Source: Roseivirga sp. BDSF3-8
GTDB lineage: Bacteria; Bacteroidota; Bacteroidia; Cytophagales; Cyclobacteriaceae
Direction: 5' to 3'
Length of the DNA stretch: 64,000 bases
Assembly: GCF_041449215.1 (NCBI RefSeq)
Contig: NZ_JBGNFV010000001.1
Coordinates: forward strand, 5,535,001-5,599,000
The translations under genes and the position numbers were made by a program. The notes beneath the pieces were generated by a model. It saw only the letters and a program-made list of their open reading frames with translations, was not told the origin of the DNA and did no database searches. How positions within the stretch are numbered: the stretch's first letter is position 1; each line of letters starts with the position of its first letter. Below are positions 34,521 to 43,155 of this stretch, piece by piece.

Positions 34521-35822
34521 ATGATGGCAGAAACCTCTGCACCAGAACATAAATTACAGGAAGTATTTGACAGCTTGACCGGTAATCATAGCAAAGCCTC
34601 CCTGCAGGCTCGCAAAAATGCATTTGAATACCTACAAGAAAACGGTCTTCCTAACAGTCGTGATGAGGAATACAAATATACTCCTCTTACCAAGTTAATT
34701 GAGAAGCAATTTGATCTGGAAGAGGGACTCGGTCACGCTACTCCTTCGGACCTTGATCCCACACCTCATTTCATTCCTGATGCAGTAGGCGATCGGGTGG
34801 TCTTTATTAATGGGCAGTATGCTTCACAATATAGCCAACTTAGCAACGGATTGGAAATAACCATTCTGTCAGAAGGCGGTAATCTTACGGATTTATTAAG
34901 TGAGCATTACGGTACTCACCCCTTTATAACCCAGGATAGTTGGGCAGCACTTAATGCATCTTTTTCCCAGGATGGCCTTATCATTAAAGCAGGGACAGAT
35001 CGTAAAGCAGGTACTCCTCTGTATATATACCATATCGCCGACAGTAGTCAGAAGCAAAGTGTAGCACAGGTGCACAGCCTTGTTGTAGCGGAGCCTTCTG
35101 CTAATATCAGTCTGGTTGAGGTTTTTCATAGCCAGGGAAACAACCCATCTTTTGTAAACACCGCCACCGAGATCATCCTAAAAAAGAATTCCCGCGTAGA
35201 ACACTACAAAGTGGGTCTGGAAAACGAGAACACTATTCATGCAGGCCATACCATGGTCCACCAGTCCCGCGACAGTCACTACCACGACGTTACCATAAAC
35301 CTTACTGGTGGAACTGTTCGCAATAACCTTAACATTGTGCTGGATGCTGAGAATTGCGAAGCACATATGATCGGACTGTACCTTCCTACCGGAAAGCAGC
35401 ACGTGGATAATCACACAGTTGTGGACCACAAAAAGCCTCACTCTTTTAGCAATGAACTTTACAAAGGAGTAATGGCTGATAGAAGTAACGCCGTATTCAA
35501 CGGTAAAATCTTTGTAAGGCAGGATGCGCAAAAGACCAACGCCTTTCAATCCAACAAAAACCTGCTCCTTAGTAATGATGCAACGATAAACACGAAACCT
35601 CAGCTAGAGATCTGGGCTGACGATGTCAAGTGTTCACATGGAGCTACCACGGGGCAACTGGATGAGGAGCAGGTCTTCTACCTTATGTCACGTGGACTTG
35701 GAGCTGAACAGGCCCGTGCAATGTTACTGGGGGCCTTCGCGTCTGAAGTAACTGAGCAGATTAACATAGAACCTCTCCGCAAGTATATAGATAGTATTGT
35801 TGGAGAAAGACTTAACGCTTAA
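34521..35822 (+). CDS. sufD: Fe-S cluster assembly protein SufD
   Basis: 433 residues with the SufD C-terminal signature: FNGKIFVRQDAQKTNAFQSNKNLLLS, KPQLEIWADDVKCSHGATTGQLDEEQVFYLMSRG. Partner of SufB in the scaffold complex; involved in iron acquisition for cluster building. Two adjacent ATGs (34521, 34524) give equivalent starts. Seven bases separate it from sufS. Confidence 0.96.
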   Translation: MMAETSAPEHKLQEVFDSLTGNHSKASLQARKNAFEYLQENGLPNSRDEEYKYTPLTKLIEKQFDLEEGLGHATPSDLDPTPHFIPDAVGDRVVFINGQYASQYSQLSNGLEITILSEGGNLTDLLSEHYGTHPFITQDSWAALNASFSQDGLIIKAGTDRKAGTPLYIYHIADSSQKQSVAQVHSLVVAEPSANISLVEVFHSQGNNPSFVNTATEIILKKNSRVEHYKVGLENENTIHAGHTMVHQSRDSHYHDVTINLTGGTVRNNLNIVLDAENCEAHMIGLYLPTGKQHVDNHTVVDHKKPHSFSNELYKGVMADRSNAVFNGKIFVRQDAQKTNAFQSNKNLLLSNDATINTKPQLEIWADDVKCSHGATTGQLDEEQVFYLMSRGLGAEQARAMLLGAFASEVTEQINIEPLRKYIDSIVGERLNA

Positions 35823-35829
35823 CAACCTT

Positions 35830-37095
35830 ATGGCCAACACCGATCACGCAGTACAAAGCACAACTGCTATCGACCGTTTCGACATAAATAAAGTACGCCA
35901 GGAGTTTCCTATTCTAGAACAGGAAGTGAACGGTAAACCCTTGGCCTACTTCGATAATGCGGCTACCACCCAGAAGCCTTCTGGGGTTATCAATGCATTA
36001 AGTGCTTATTACAGTGAGTATAATGCAAATATTCACCGTGGCATCCATACCTTGGCTGAAAAAGCTACAGCAGCGTTTGAGGAGACTAGGCTAACCATAA
36101 GGAAGTTTCTGAACGCACCTGAAACGGAAGAAATAATATTTACCAGCGGGGTAACTAACGGTATAAACCTTGTAGCCTCCAGTTATGGACGCCACTTTTT
36201 CAAAGAGGGTGACGAGATCATTCTGTCAGGTATGGAGCACCACTCCAATATTGTGCCATGGCAATTAGTGGCTGAAGCTACAGGGGCAGTCATTAAGGTA
36301 ATATCTGTCAAAGAGAATGGCGAACTGGACATGGAGGCTTTTGACAAACTCCTAGGCAAAAAAACCGCCTTTGTAAGTGTGGTGCATGCATCTAATAGCC
36401 TCGGTACTATCAACCCTGTAAAGGAGATTATTTCAAAAGCTCATCAGGCAGGCGCTAAAGTACTCGTTGATGGTGCCCAGTCCACTGCTCATATGGATAT
36501 TGATGTACAGGATCTTGGTTGCGACTTTTTTGTAATGAGCGGTCACAAGGTTTATGGACCTACGGGTAGTGGAGCATTATACGGCCGGCGTGAATTACTG
36601 GAGGTAATGCCACCTTTCTTTGGTGGTGGTGAGATGATTAAGGACGTCACCTTCGAAAAAACTACTTATAACGACATCCCATATAAATTTGAGGCTGGCA
36701 CTCCAAATATAGCTGATATAGTAGCCCTTAAAGAGGCAGTCAACTTCGTGACAAGACTGGATAAAAAGGCAATCAGGTATCATGAAAATGAACTTATGGC
36801 CTATGCTTATGAGGGCCTTATGAATTTAGATGGTTTTCGCCCGGTGGGTGTCGCAAAAGATAAGGTTAGCGTTATAAGCTTCATTATGGAGGGTTTGCAC
36901 CATTTTGACGTAGGAATGATGCTGGATACTCAAGGAGTAGCCGTACGAACGGGGCACCACTGTACCCAACCTCTCATGGATCGTTTTAATATTGATGGCA
37001 CCATTAGAGCATCTTTTGCTGTTTATAATACTAAGCAGGAAATAGACAGACTGGTAGAAGGTCTGGGTCGTATTATCAGCAGAATGAGAAAGTAA
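35830..37095 (+). CDS. sufS: Cysteine desulfurase SufS
   Basis: 421 residues from ATG 35830 (MANTDHAVQS); the ORF can be opened from a TTG at 35797 but that lies inside sufD. PLP-dependent group II desulfurase: YFDNAATTQKP at the N-terminus, the PLP Lys in SGHKVYGPTG, catalytic Cys in RTGHHCTQPLMD. It releases sulfur from cysteine as a persulfide and passes it to SufE. Confidence 0.96.
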   Translation: MANTDHAVQSTTAIDRFDINKVRQEFPILEQEVNGKPLAYFDNAATTQKPSGVINALSAYYSEYNANIHRGIHTLAEKATAAFEETRLTIRKFLNAPETEEIIFTSGVTNGINLVASSYGRHFFKEGDEIILSGMEHHSNIVPWQLVAEATGAVIKVISVKENGELDMEAFDKLLGKKTAFVSVVHASNSLGTINPVKEIISKAHQAGAKVLVDGAQSTAHMDIDVQDLGCDFFVMSGHKVYGPTGSGALYGRRELLEVMPPFFGGGEMIKDVTFEKTTYNDIPYKFEAGTPNIADIVALKEAVNFVTRLDKKAIRYHENELMAYAYEGLMNLDGFRPVGVAKDKVSVISFIMEGLHHFDVGMMLDTQGVAVRTGHHCTQPLMDRFNIDGTIRASFAVYNTKQEIDRLVEGLGRIISRMRK

Positions 37096-37100
37096 GCAAC

Positions 37101-37538
37101 ATGGCAGAAAAGAGTATTCAGGAAGTCCAGGATGAAATCATAGAGGAGTTTTCAGTATTAAGCGGTGACATGGAGATGACCGTTTTCTACATGATGGAAC
37201 TAGGGCAGAAAATGCCGGCTATGGATGAAGCCTATCGTACAGAGGATAACATAGTAAAAGGGTGTCAATCAAAGGTTTGGTTGTACCCTGAAATGGAAAA
37301 TGACCGTGTACAGTGGCAGTGCGATAGTAATACTGAAATTACCAAAGGACTTGTATCGCTGCTTAGAAGAGTACTAAACGACCGTAGCCCGGACGACATA
37401 TTAAGTGCTGAAATTTATTTCCCTGAAAAAATAGGCATGAGCAGGTTTATTGGTACTCAAAGAAGTAATGGGTTTGCCGCTATGATCAAGCAAATGCGAA
37501 ATTATGCCCAGGCATGCAAGGTGAAAATGGAACACTGA
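37101..37538 (+). CDS. sufE: Sulfur-transfer protein SufE
   Basis: 145 residues; acceptor Cys in DNIVKGCQSKVWL, and the C-terminal FPEKIGMSRFIGTQRSNGF block typical of SufE. It accepts persulfide sulfur from SufS. Five bases after sufS. Confidence 0.95.
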   Translation: MAEKSIQEVQDEIIEEFSVLSGDMEMTVFYMMELGQKMPAMDEAYRTEDNIVKGCQSKVWLYPEMENDRVQWQCDSNTEITKGLVSLLRRVLNDRSPDDILSAEIYFPEKIGMSRFIGTQRSNGFAAMIKQMRNYAQACKVKMEH

Positions 37539-37560
37539 CCTAATCCAACAATTATTGATT

Positions 37561-37872
37561 ATGGAAGAAGCGACGTTAAGAGATAAAGTACTTGAAAAGA
37601 TCCAGTTGGTCTATGATCCTGAGATTCCCGTCAATATATATGAGTTAGGGCTGATCTACGAGATCAATGTATACCCTGTGGATAATGTCTATGTACTCAT
37701 GACCCTTACCTCCCCCGCATGCCCTGCAGCAGAAGCTTTACCTGCGGAGGTAGAACAGAATATTAAAGAAATAGAAGGTGTGAATGAGGTAAAAGTTGAA
37801 GTCACTTTTGATCCGCCCTACCATCAGGATATGATGTCAGAGGCGGCAAAGCTTGAACTTGGATTCATGTAA
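37561..37872 (+). CDS. sufT: SufT-type DUF59 (MIP18 family) Fe-S maturation protein
   Basis: 103 residues from ATG 37561 (a TTG six bases earlier is not needed). DUF59 pattern: VYDPEIPVNIYELGLIYEI, MTLTSPACPAAEALP (Cys in the conserved TSPxCP) and VEVTFDPPY. SufT proteins assist Fe-S cluster maturation or transfer to targets. The symbol is by family and operon position. Confidence 0.88.
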   Translation: MEEATLRDKVLEKIQLVYDPEIPVNIYELGLIYEINVYPVDNVYVLMTLTSPACPAAEALPAEVEQNIKEIEGVNEVKVEVTFDPPYHQDMMSEAAKLELGFM

Positions 37873-37918
37873 CCCCTACTTACACTTAATTGATTTTCAA
37901 TATTTTAACTATACAAAT

Positions 37919-38338
37919 ATGTACCCCGAAGAATTAGTAGCCCCTATGCGGGAAGATTTGGTGGTAGCTGGTTTTACAGAATTGAAAACTGCCGCGGACG
38001 TGGAGAATCATCTTGGTAACCACTCCGGCACTTCTCTTATAGTAATCAACTCAGTTTGTGGCTGTGCTGCCGGTTCCGCGCGTCCTGGTGTGAAAATGGC
38101 CCTTCAGAAGACTGAAAAGCATCCTAATAACCTTATGACCGTTTTTGCCGGAGTGGACAAGGACGCCGTAAACAAGGTAAGGCAATATACAGCCCCCTAC
38201 CCTCCTTCCTCTCCCTCTATAGCTTTATTTAAAGATGGGGAGTTGGTGCACTTTATAGAGCGTCATCACATAGAAGGTAGAAATGCTGAAATGATCAGTG
38301 CGCACCTGGCAGAAGTTTTTGAAGAATTCTGCAATTGA
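37919..38338 (+). CDS. BrxA/BrxB family bacilliredoxin
   Basis: 139 residues from ATG 37919 (MYPEELVAPM), the canonical family start; the longer frame from a TTG at 37853 is rejected. The active-site motif is VCGCAAGSARP, with CGC as in YphP/YqiW bacilliredoxins. The family removes bacillithiol from proteins or acts as a disulfide isomerase; this suggests low-molecular-weight thiol metabolism. Being last in the suf operon links it to thiol redox of Fe-S assembly. Confidence 0.92.
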   Translation: MYPEELVAPMREDLVVAGFTELKTAADVENHLGNHSGTSLIVINSVCGCAAGSARPGVKMALQKTEKHPNNLMTVFAGVDKDAVNKVRQYTAPYPPSSPSIALFKDGELVHFIERHHIEGRNAEMISAHLAEVFEEFCN

Positions 38339-38353
38339 TCAGACTGATAAATA

Positions 38354-38388
38354 AAAAGGCTGCCTGTATTATCTACAGGCAGCCTTTT
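38354..38388. terminator. Bidirectional terminator after the suf operon
   Basis: AAAAAGGCTGCCTGTA pairs with TACAGGCAGCCTTTT over 14-15 bp. It ends the suf operon; on the other strand it starts at the stop codon of the 38387 gene. Same GGCTGCC stem as three other terminators. Confidence 0.85.
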
Positions 38389-38728
38389 ATTTTAGCATAT
38401 AAAGCACCGAAGACTCTGATTTAACTACGACATCACATTTCCTCAGTAACCTTAATAATTTTTTATCTCTCGAGGCTTCCTCACCGGAATCAAAACTCTG
38501 TTTGAAAACGAGGTCACTACTTTGATTATAGACCAACACCTCCATTTTAGCAGGAGTCTTTTGGCCGATCAGACTTTCCTGGTATTCGGCAATATCCACA
38601 TCGCTTAATAGTGCCAATACGGCTTCTTCAGAATTACCCGGGAAATCGGGAAATGTGAAGCCAGATGAAAAAATCGGAAGTAGACAGAGACAAGCTACTG
38701 TCAGGCACCTTCCTGCAATACGTTTCAC
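38387..38728 (-). CDS. Small exported protein, unknown function
   Basis: 113 residues with a signal peptide (MKRIAGRCLTVACLCLLPIFSSG). The mature part is about 90 residues with Leu/Lys-rich C-terminus (RDKKLLRLLRKCDVVVK). I do not recognise a family. Monocistronic, convergent with the suf operon and sharing its terminator. Confidence 0.6.
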   Translation of the reverse strand: MKRIAGRCLTVACLCLLPIFSSGFTFPDFPGNSEEAVLALLSDVDIAEYQESLIGQKTPAKMEVLVYNQSSDLVFKQSFDSGEEASRDKKLLRLLRKCDVVVKSESSVLYMLK

Positions 38729-38922
38729 GCTTTTTTTACTTTTGGATTTTACGTCATTTATTCAATACTTGATCCGTTAAGACAACACCCGGGCACTTGG
38801 CGATAATTCTCGTCTTACAACCCGTACACACATATATAAGATACAAATAAATAGTTGTTGAAAAAACCTTTACCAATATTTTGTTTGTACTTTACCTACA
38901 TATGGTTACTATAATTTTATAA

Positions 38923-39867
38923 ATGTCAGAAAAATCAAAGGATCCGGGCACAGGTGTCAAATACCGGCGCAAGACAAAGAGGATCATTAATAAAGACGGA
39001 TCTTTCAATGTAAAAAAAATAGTGCCCTACAGTTATAGTGATGGGTATATCAGCCTTATCAATATGGGGTGGATAAAGTTCCTATCTTTTACACTAGCTG
39101 TCATCCTGATTATTAATATCATCTTTGCATCACTGTACATGATGGCTGGAGCTGAAACAATAGGCCATACTATGGGTGGCAGTTGGATTGACGCATTTTT
39201 AAGCTGCTTGTATTTTAGTTTCCAGAGTTTCACTACAGTAGGTTACGGGGCCATGCACCCATCAGGCCACCTTAGCAGTGTGATATCCAGCTTCGAAACG
39301 GTGTTAGGCTGGGGACTTTTCGCGATTATTACCGGTCTGCTATATGGGCGTTTCTCCAGACCAAGCGCCCGCATCCGTTTTAGCCATAAGGCCTTATTTG
39401 TCCGGGATGATAAAGGGAACCGGTCATTACAGCTTCGAATCGCAAACCAACGGAAAAACATGCTTGTAAACCTAAATGCGGTAGTAATGCTCAAACTTAT
39501 TGACCATACTGAAGAGGGGTTTACCAGAAACTACCACCAGCTCCCCCTCCGTCTTAATCATATCCACTTTTTCCCTCTAAACTGGACGCTTGTACATGAC
39601 ATAGATGAAAGCAGTCCGCTATACAACTTCAACCTTGATGATTTAAAAATGAAGGATGTAGAGTTGCTGGTTTTAATAACAGGTTTTGATGACACCTTTA
39701 GCCAGGATGTACATACCCGCTTTAGTTACGTTCACGAAGACCTTATATGGGACGCAAAATTTCGCCACCCTTTTTACACCGACGATCAAGGAGACATAAT
39801 TTTTCCCATGCATTGGCTGGATGAGTATGAATCAATCGAGGACCAGAGGAGTCATGTCCCTAATTAA
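38923..39867 (+). CDS. Prokaryotic inward-rectifier K+ channel (KirBac type)
   Basis: 314 residues. Cytoplasmic N-terminus, outer helix (FLSFTLAVILIINIIFASLYMM), pore helix and filter FQSFTTVGYGAMHP (Thr104-Gly109), inner helix (FETVLGWGLFAIITGLLYGRFSRPSA), then a Kir C-terminal immunoglobulin-like domain (RIRFSHKALFVRDDKGNRSLQLRIANQR...). The RFSRP link between inner helix and C-terminal domain is a Kir hallmark. Potassium-selective channel of the inner membrane. Confidence 0.93.
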   Translation: MSEKSKDPGTGVKYRRKTKRIINKDGSFNVKKIVPYSYSDGYISLINMGWIKFLSFTLAVILIINIIFASLYMMAGAETIGHTMGGSWIDAFLSCLYFSFQSFTTVGYGAMHPSGHLSSVISSFETVLGWGLFAIITGLLYGRFSRPSARIRFSHKALFVRDDKGNRSLQLRIANQRKNMLVNLNAVVMLKLIDHTEEGFTRNYHQLPLRLNHIHFFPLNWTLVHDIDESSPLYNFNLDDLKMKDVELLVLITGFDDTFSQDVHTRFSYVHEDLIWDAKFRHPFYTDDQGDIIFPMHWLDEYESIEDQRSHVPN

Positions 39868-39902
39868 GGTCAGTACTAATGCTGATTAGCTACTAAGAAA
39901 AG

Positions 39903-39932
39903 CCAATAAAAAAGCCTGACATTGCCAGGCTT
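39903..39932 (-). terminator. Terminator of the peptide precursor gene
   Basis: AAGCCTG (39912-39918) pairs with CAGGCTT (39926-39932) and, on the minus strand, T5 follows (39907-39911). It lies 22 bp after the stop of the 45-codon gene and supports that gene being real. Confidence 0.75.
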
Positions 39933-39953
39933 ATATCTAAAGCTTCGTACTTC

Positions 39954-40091
39954 TTAGTGCGATATATGACAACCGTCACATTGCGAGTGTCCTTGCCATG
40001 AGTCAACACGTCCACCTTTAATATCCTTTTTTACATTAGTCAGGAAAGAGGCTACTTTAAGGTCGTTCAGTTTAATTCTTTGCTTTTTCAT
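39954..40091 (-). CDS. RiPP precursor peptide with pinensin/lanthipeptide-type leader
   Basis: A 45-codon gene missed by length cut-offs. The leader MKKQRIKLNDLKVASFLTN is followed by VKKDIKGG: the 'LxxLKVxSFxT...KGG' pattern of Bacteroidota class I lanthipeptide (pinensin-like) precursors, ending in a double-Gly cleavage site (Gly26-Gly27). The 18-residue core RVDSWQGHSQCDGCHISH has three Ser, two Cys and three His, so one or two lanthionine rings are possible; it also contains CxxCH, the c-type heme motif. It follows the epimerase and cysH genes on the same strand (70-bp gap) and has its own terminator. No LanB, LanM, radical SAM or C39 exporter gene is adjacent. Confidence 0.7.
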   Translation of the reverse strand: MKKQRIKLNDLKVASFLTNVKKDIKGGRVDSWQGHSQCDGCHISH

Positions 40092-40161
40092 AATTACATT
40101 TAGTTAAATAAGAAGCGACCAATATACCCTAAAAACCTACTTAATCAATTCTCTCTTATGC

Positions 40162-41082
40162 TTAAAATGAAAATTGATTCTTGAAATCAATTAGTTCGGA
40201 TTTGATGTCATCAGAGTTTTGCTGCAGTACATGATCCAGTTCTGTCTTAACAGAATTTACTTTTAACTCCCTAAGGCCAATGTGCTGATCCACAAAAATA
40301 AACTCCAGGTCAGGATAGATCTCTTTAAGCACATCAACTATATCGAGGACCTGCAGATTTCTATCTACAAGATTATACACGCCGCTTTCCATACTACCCA
40401 CTGCCATTGAGGCCAGGCTCGCTGCAGCCCTGTTTATATGAATGAAAGCCCTTACCTGTTTTCCATTACCATGAATGCTGATCCGGCGATTAAAATGAGC
40501 ATCAAGCATAAAACGATTGATCACGGCATCAAATCGCATGGATTTATTGTACCCATAAACATTACCACAACGGATAACCAAGGCGTTCACTTTGTCGGCA
40601 AGCCGCTGCACATGTTTCTCTCCACGTAATTTACTTAATCCATAGTAAGTTTTAGCATTTACTGGTGAGTATTCATCCACTTCTTCATCTGTAGCACCAT
40701 AAACTGAGGTGCTGCTTAGGTAGATCAACTTACTTACCTTCTGTTCTTCTAGCGCATACACTAGTTCAGCAGTACCCCAGTGGTTAACCTGTTCATAGCT
40801 ATGAGGATCACTATTTGCAAAAGGTGTCGTCACTTTAGCAGCCAGATGATACACTACATCGGCCCCAACCACCTCTTTCTTCAGCTTTCTAGTATCCAAA
40901 AGATCCCCTTTTACAAAGTGTACTTTGTTCCCATTAGGAATAGGGTTACCTAGAAAAAGATTATAGTTTGGACGGGAAAGGTTATCGAACAGTACGATCT
41001 CTTTTATTTCATCAAGAACTGCAAGCTTTTCCGCCAGGGCTGTCCCGATATATCCGGCTCCGCCGGTTATAAATATTTTCAT
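40162..41082 (-). CDS. NAD-dependent epimerase/dehydratase (extended SDR)
   Basis: 306 residues. Rossmann motif TGGAGYIGTALAEKL, VYHLAAKV, catalytic YYGLSK (YxxxK) after SSTSVYG, and VIRCGNVYG. It belongs to nucleotide-sugar epimerases/dehydratases; substrate not determined. The start is 4 bp from the cysH stop, so the two are co-transcribed. Confidence 0.88.
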   Translation of the reverse strand: MKIFITGGAGYIGTALAEKLAVLDEIKEIVLFDNLSRPNYNLFLGNPIPNGNKVHFVKGDLLDTRKLKKEVVGADVVYHLAAKVTTPFANSDPHSYEQVNHWGTAELVYALEEQKVSKLIYLSSTSVYGATDEEVDEYSPVNAKTYYGLSKLRGEKHVQRLADKVNALVIRCGNVYGYNKSMRFDAVINRFMLDAHFNRRISIHGNGKQVRAFIHINRAAASLASMAVGSMESGVYNLVDRNLQVLDIVDVLKEIYPDLEFIFVDQHIGLRELKVNSVKTELDHVLQQNSDDIKSELIDFKNQFSF

Positions 41083-41086
41083 AACT

Positions 41087-41743
41087 CTATTTGCTCACAA
41101 GGTCCGTGTGAAGCCCACATTCGGTTTTATTTAGTCCATACCAGCGAGCTTCGCGCTCCTGCATGTCAGGATCTATCCTGCGAGTACACGGTTCGCATCC
41201 AATACTCATATAGCCCTGAGCGTCCAATGTATGTTCAGGCAGATCATATTCTTTTCGGTACCTAAAGATTTGTCTGGCATTCCAATCCAGCATGGGATGA
41301 AATCGCACCGTACCATGCGGAGCAGGCTGCTCAGTTTTCATCGCTTTTCTCACAGCACTCTGATCCCGGCGAACCCCGTTAATCCATACATCATAGGATT
41401 GGAGCACTCCTTCCAGAGGCATGGTTTTATTCAGAAAACAACAATAGTCAGGATCTGACGTAAATAGTAAGCGGCCATCACTCCCACACTGCATGTTACG
41501 GGGTGTGGAGGTATGAAGGTCAATCAATTTCAGCCCAAATTGCTCAGTGATCAAATCCCGAAAGCGAAGAGTTTCAGGAAAATGGTATCCGGTATTTATG
41601 AAGTATACCGGAATCTCTGGCTTAACCCGGCTAATAATATGTAAAAGTACCAAGCTATGAGTTTGAAATGATGAAGTGGTAAACATCTGCTTGCCTTCTT
41701 CCTCGTACCGGTCCAGGTAATCCTTAATCTCCGTAATTGTCAT
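41087..41743 (-). CDS. cysH: Phosphoadenylyl/adenylyl-sulfate reductase
   Basis: 218 residues from ATG 41743 (MTITEIKDYL); a TTG at 41764 is not required. PAPS-reductase fold: SFQTHSLVLLHIISRVKPEIPVYFINTGYHFPET. Two Cys pairs, YCCFLNK and GCEPCTRRI, are the [4Fe-4S] ligands of APS-using enzymes, so adenylyl sulfate is the likely substrate. Makes sulfite in assimilatory sulfate reduction. Confidence 0.92.
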   Translation of the reverse strand: MTITEIKDYLDRYEEEGKQMFTTSSFQTHSLVLLHIISRVKPEIPVYFINTGYHFPETLRFRDLITEQFGLKLIDLHTSTPRNMQCGSDGRLLFTSDPDYCCFLNKTMPLEGVLQSYDVWINGVRRDQSAVRKAMKTEQPAPHGTVRFHPMLDWNARQIFRYRKEYDLPEHTLDAQGYMSIGCEPCTRRIDPDMQEREARWYGLNKTECGLHTDLVSK

Positions 41744-41900
41744 ATCTACGCGCAATATTGCCAATTCTGCACTAAATTTCCATGTCGGAACGCATTTATA
41801 CTATTCTGGGTTCACCCTTTTGAAGCATAGGTGGAAACTATCTATAAATCAAATTACATTAGTCGGAAGCAGGTAAAAAGTGGGTATTTCGATGAAGCCA

Positions 41901-41933
41901 TTGCCTTAAACAAGTATGGCTTTCGTATATTTG
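41901..41933 (+). promoter_or_regulatory. Promoter of queD-folE (TTG-N22-TATATTTG)
   Basis: TTG at 41901-41903 and TATATTTG at 41926-41933 are 22 bp apart, within the TTG-N17-23-TAnnTTTG consensus described for Flavobacterium. It lies about 75 bp before the queD start. An inverted repeat, AAGCCAT/ATGGCTT, surrounds the TTG and could be an operator. Confidence 0.5.
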
Positions 41934-42010
41934 ATACTGGCCAGGTATTTTTGTTTAACAAATAAGGAAATTTTTTAAACAAAGAATCGTAAGTTACGTT
42001 CGATAATTGT

Positions 42011-42421
42011 ATGAAAGTAGCCGTCATTCGTAAAGAGCATTTCAATTCTGCCCACAGGTTGTATAACCCTAAATGGACAGACGAAAAAAACGAAAAAGTT
42101 TTTGGCAAATGTAATAACCCTAATTTTCATGGCCATAACTATGACCTTTACGTTAAACTGATTGGTGAACCGGATCCCGAAACGGGATATGTATATGACA
42201 TGAAGGTTTTAAGTGACCTCATTCGTGACAAAGTCATTCAAAAATTTGATCATAAAAACCTAAATCAGGATACCGATGAATTCAGAAGCCTTAATCCGAC
42301 AGCCGAAAACATTGCAGTGGTTATTTGGAATATTCTGAGAAAAGAAATCGATCCGAGCTTAGAGCTTAAAGTTACTCTTTATGAAACAGAAAGAAACATT
42401 GTTGAGTACCCCGCAGATTAA
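42011..42421 (+). CDS. queD: 6-pyruvoyl-tetrahydropterin synthase/QueD family protein
   Basis: 136 residues. Zinc-binding His in HFNSAHRL and FHGHNY, the catalytic Cys in FGKCNNPNFHGHNY, and the C-terminal YETERNIVEY. It turns dihydroneopterin triphosphate into 6-carboxy- or 6-pyruvoyl-tetrahydropterin, for queuosine or pterin synthesis. It overlaps folE, whose product supplies its substrate. Confidence 0.92.
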   Translation: MKVAVIRKEHFNSAHRLYNPKWTDEKNEKVFGKCNNPNFHGHNYDLYVKLIGEPDPETGYVYDMKVLSDLIRDKVIQKFDHKNLNQDTDEFRSLNPTAENIAVVIWNILRKEIDPSLELKVTLYETERNIVEYPAD

Positions 42422-43076
42422 TGGTCTGAATATAGATGAAATCGGCGATGAGCATGTCGCCTCTTCCTTCGACACCCCTCTGCGTCCGGATGCTTTTGAA
42501 ATGGATGATGATCTCAAAATTGAGCTTATCGAGAAGCATTTTAGAAAAATCATGGAAATTCTCGGGTTAGACCTCAACGATGACAGTCTTCAAGGCACCC
42601 CCCACCGGGTTGCTAAAATGTATATTAAGGAAGTTTTTAGTGGACTTGACCCTAAAAACAAGCCTAAAGCAACCCTCTTCGATAATAAGTATCGCTACGA
42701 CGAAATTTTACTCGAAAAAGACATTACTTTTCACAGTAATTGTGAACATCACTTCGTACCAATATATGGCAAAGCTCATGTGGCTTACATAAGTAGTGGT
42801 AAAGTAATAGGGCTCAGTAAGATTAATCGGATTGTTCAGTATTATGCTAAAAGGCCGCAGGTACAGGAAAGGCTTACTGTGCAAATTGCCAATGAGCTCA
42901 AGGAAACCTTACAAACTGAACATGTAGCTGTAGTGCTGGACGCTTTGCACATGTGTGTGGCTTCACGGGGAGTGAATGACGTTAATAGCAGCACAGTGAC
43001 CGCCCATTATAGTGGTAAATTTCAGGAAGAAGGCACTAAAAATGAGTTCCTTCGCCTGATAACCTTAGGAGAATAA
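42381..43076 (+). CDS. folE: GTP cyclohydrolase I
   Basis: 231 residues. Zinc ligands in SNCEHHFVPIYGKAHVAYI and LHMCVASRGV; QGTPHRVAKMYIKEVFSGL and GLSKINRIVQYYAKRPQVQERLT are family signatures. Converts GTP to dihydroneopterin triphosphate for folate and queuosine. The ATG at 42381 overlaps queD by 41 bp; later starts would trim a 40-residue non-conserved N-terminus. Confidence 0.94.
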   Translation: MKQKETLLSTPQINGLNIDEIGDEHVASSFDTPLRPDAFEMDDDLKIELIEKHFRKIMEILGLDLNDDSLQGTPHRVAKMYIKEVFSGLDPKNKPKATLFDNKYRYDEILLEKDITFHSNCEHHFVPIYGKAHVAYISSGKVIGLSKINRIVQYYAKRPQVQERLTVQIANELKETLQTEHVAVVLDALHMCVASRGVNDVNSSTVTAHYSGKFQEEGTKNEFLRLITLGE

Positions 43077-43109
43077 CTTCTATCTGGGCGGTGATGATTT
43101 TTTAATAAT

Positions 43110-43135
43110 GGATAGCTACTACCTTGTGGCTATCC
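43110..43135 (+). terminator. Hairpin after folE
   Basis: GGATAGC (43110-43116) pairs with GCTATCC (43129-43135). No T run follows, so termination is uncertain. Confidence 0.35.
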
Positions 43136-43155
43136 TGATATAATTCACCGTAGAT

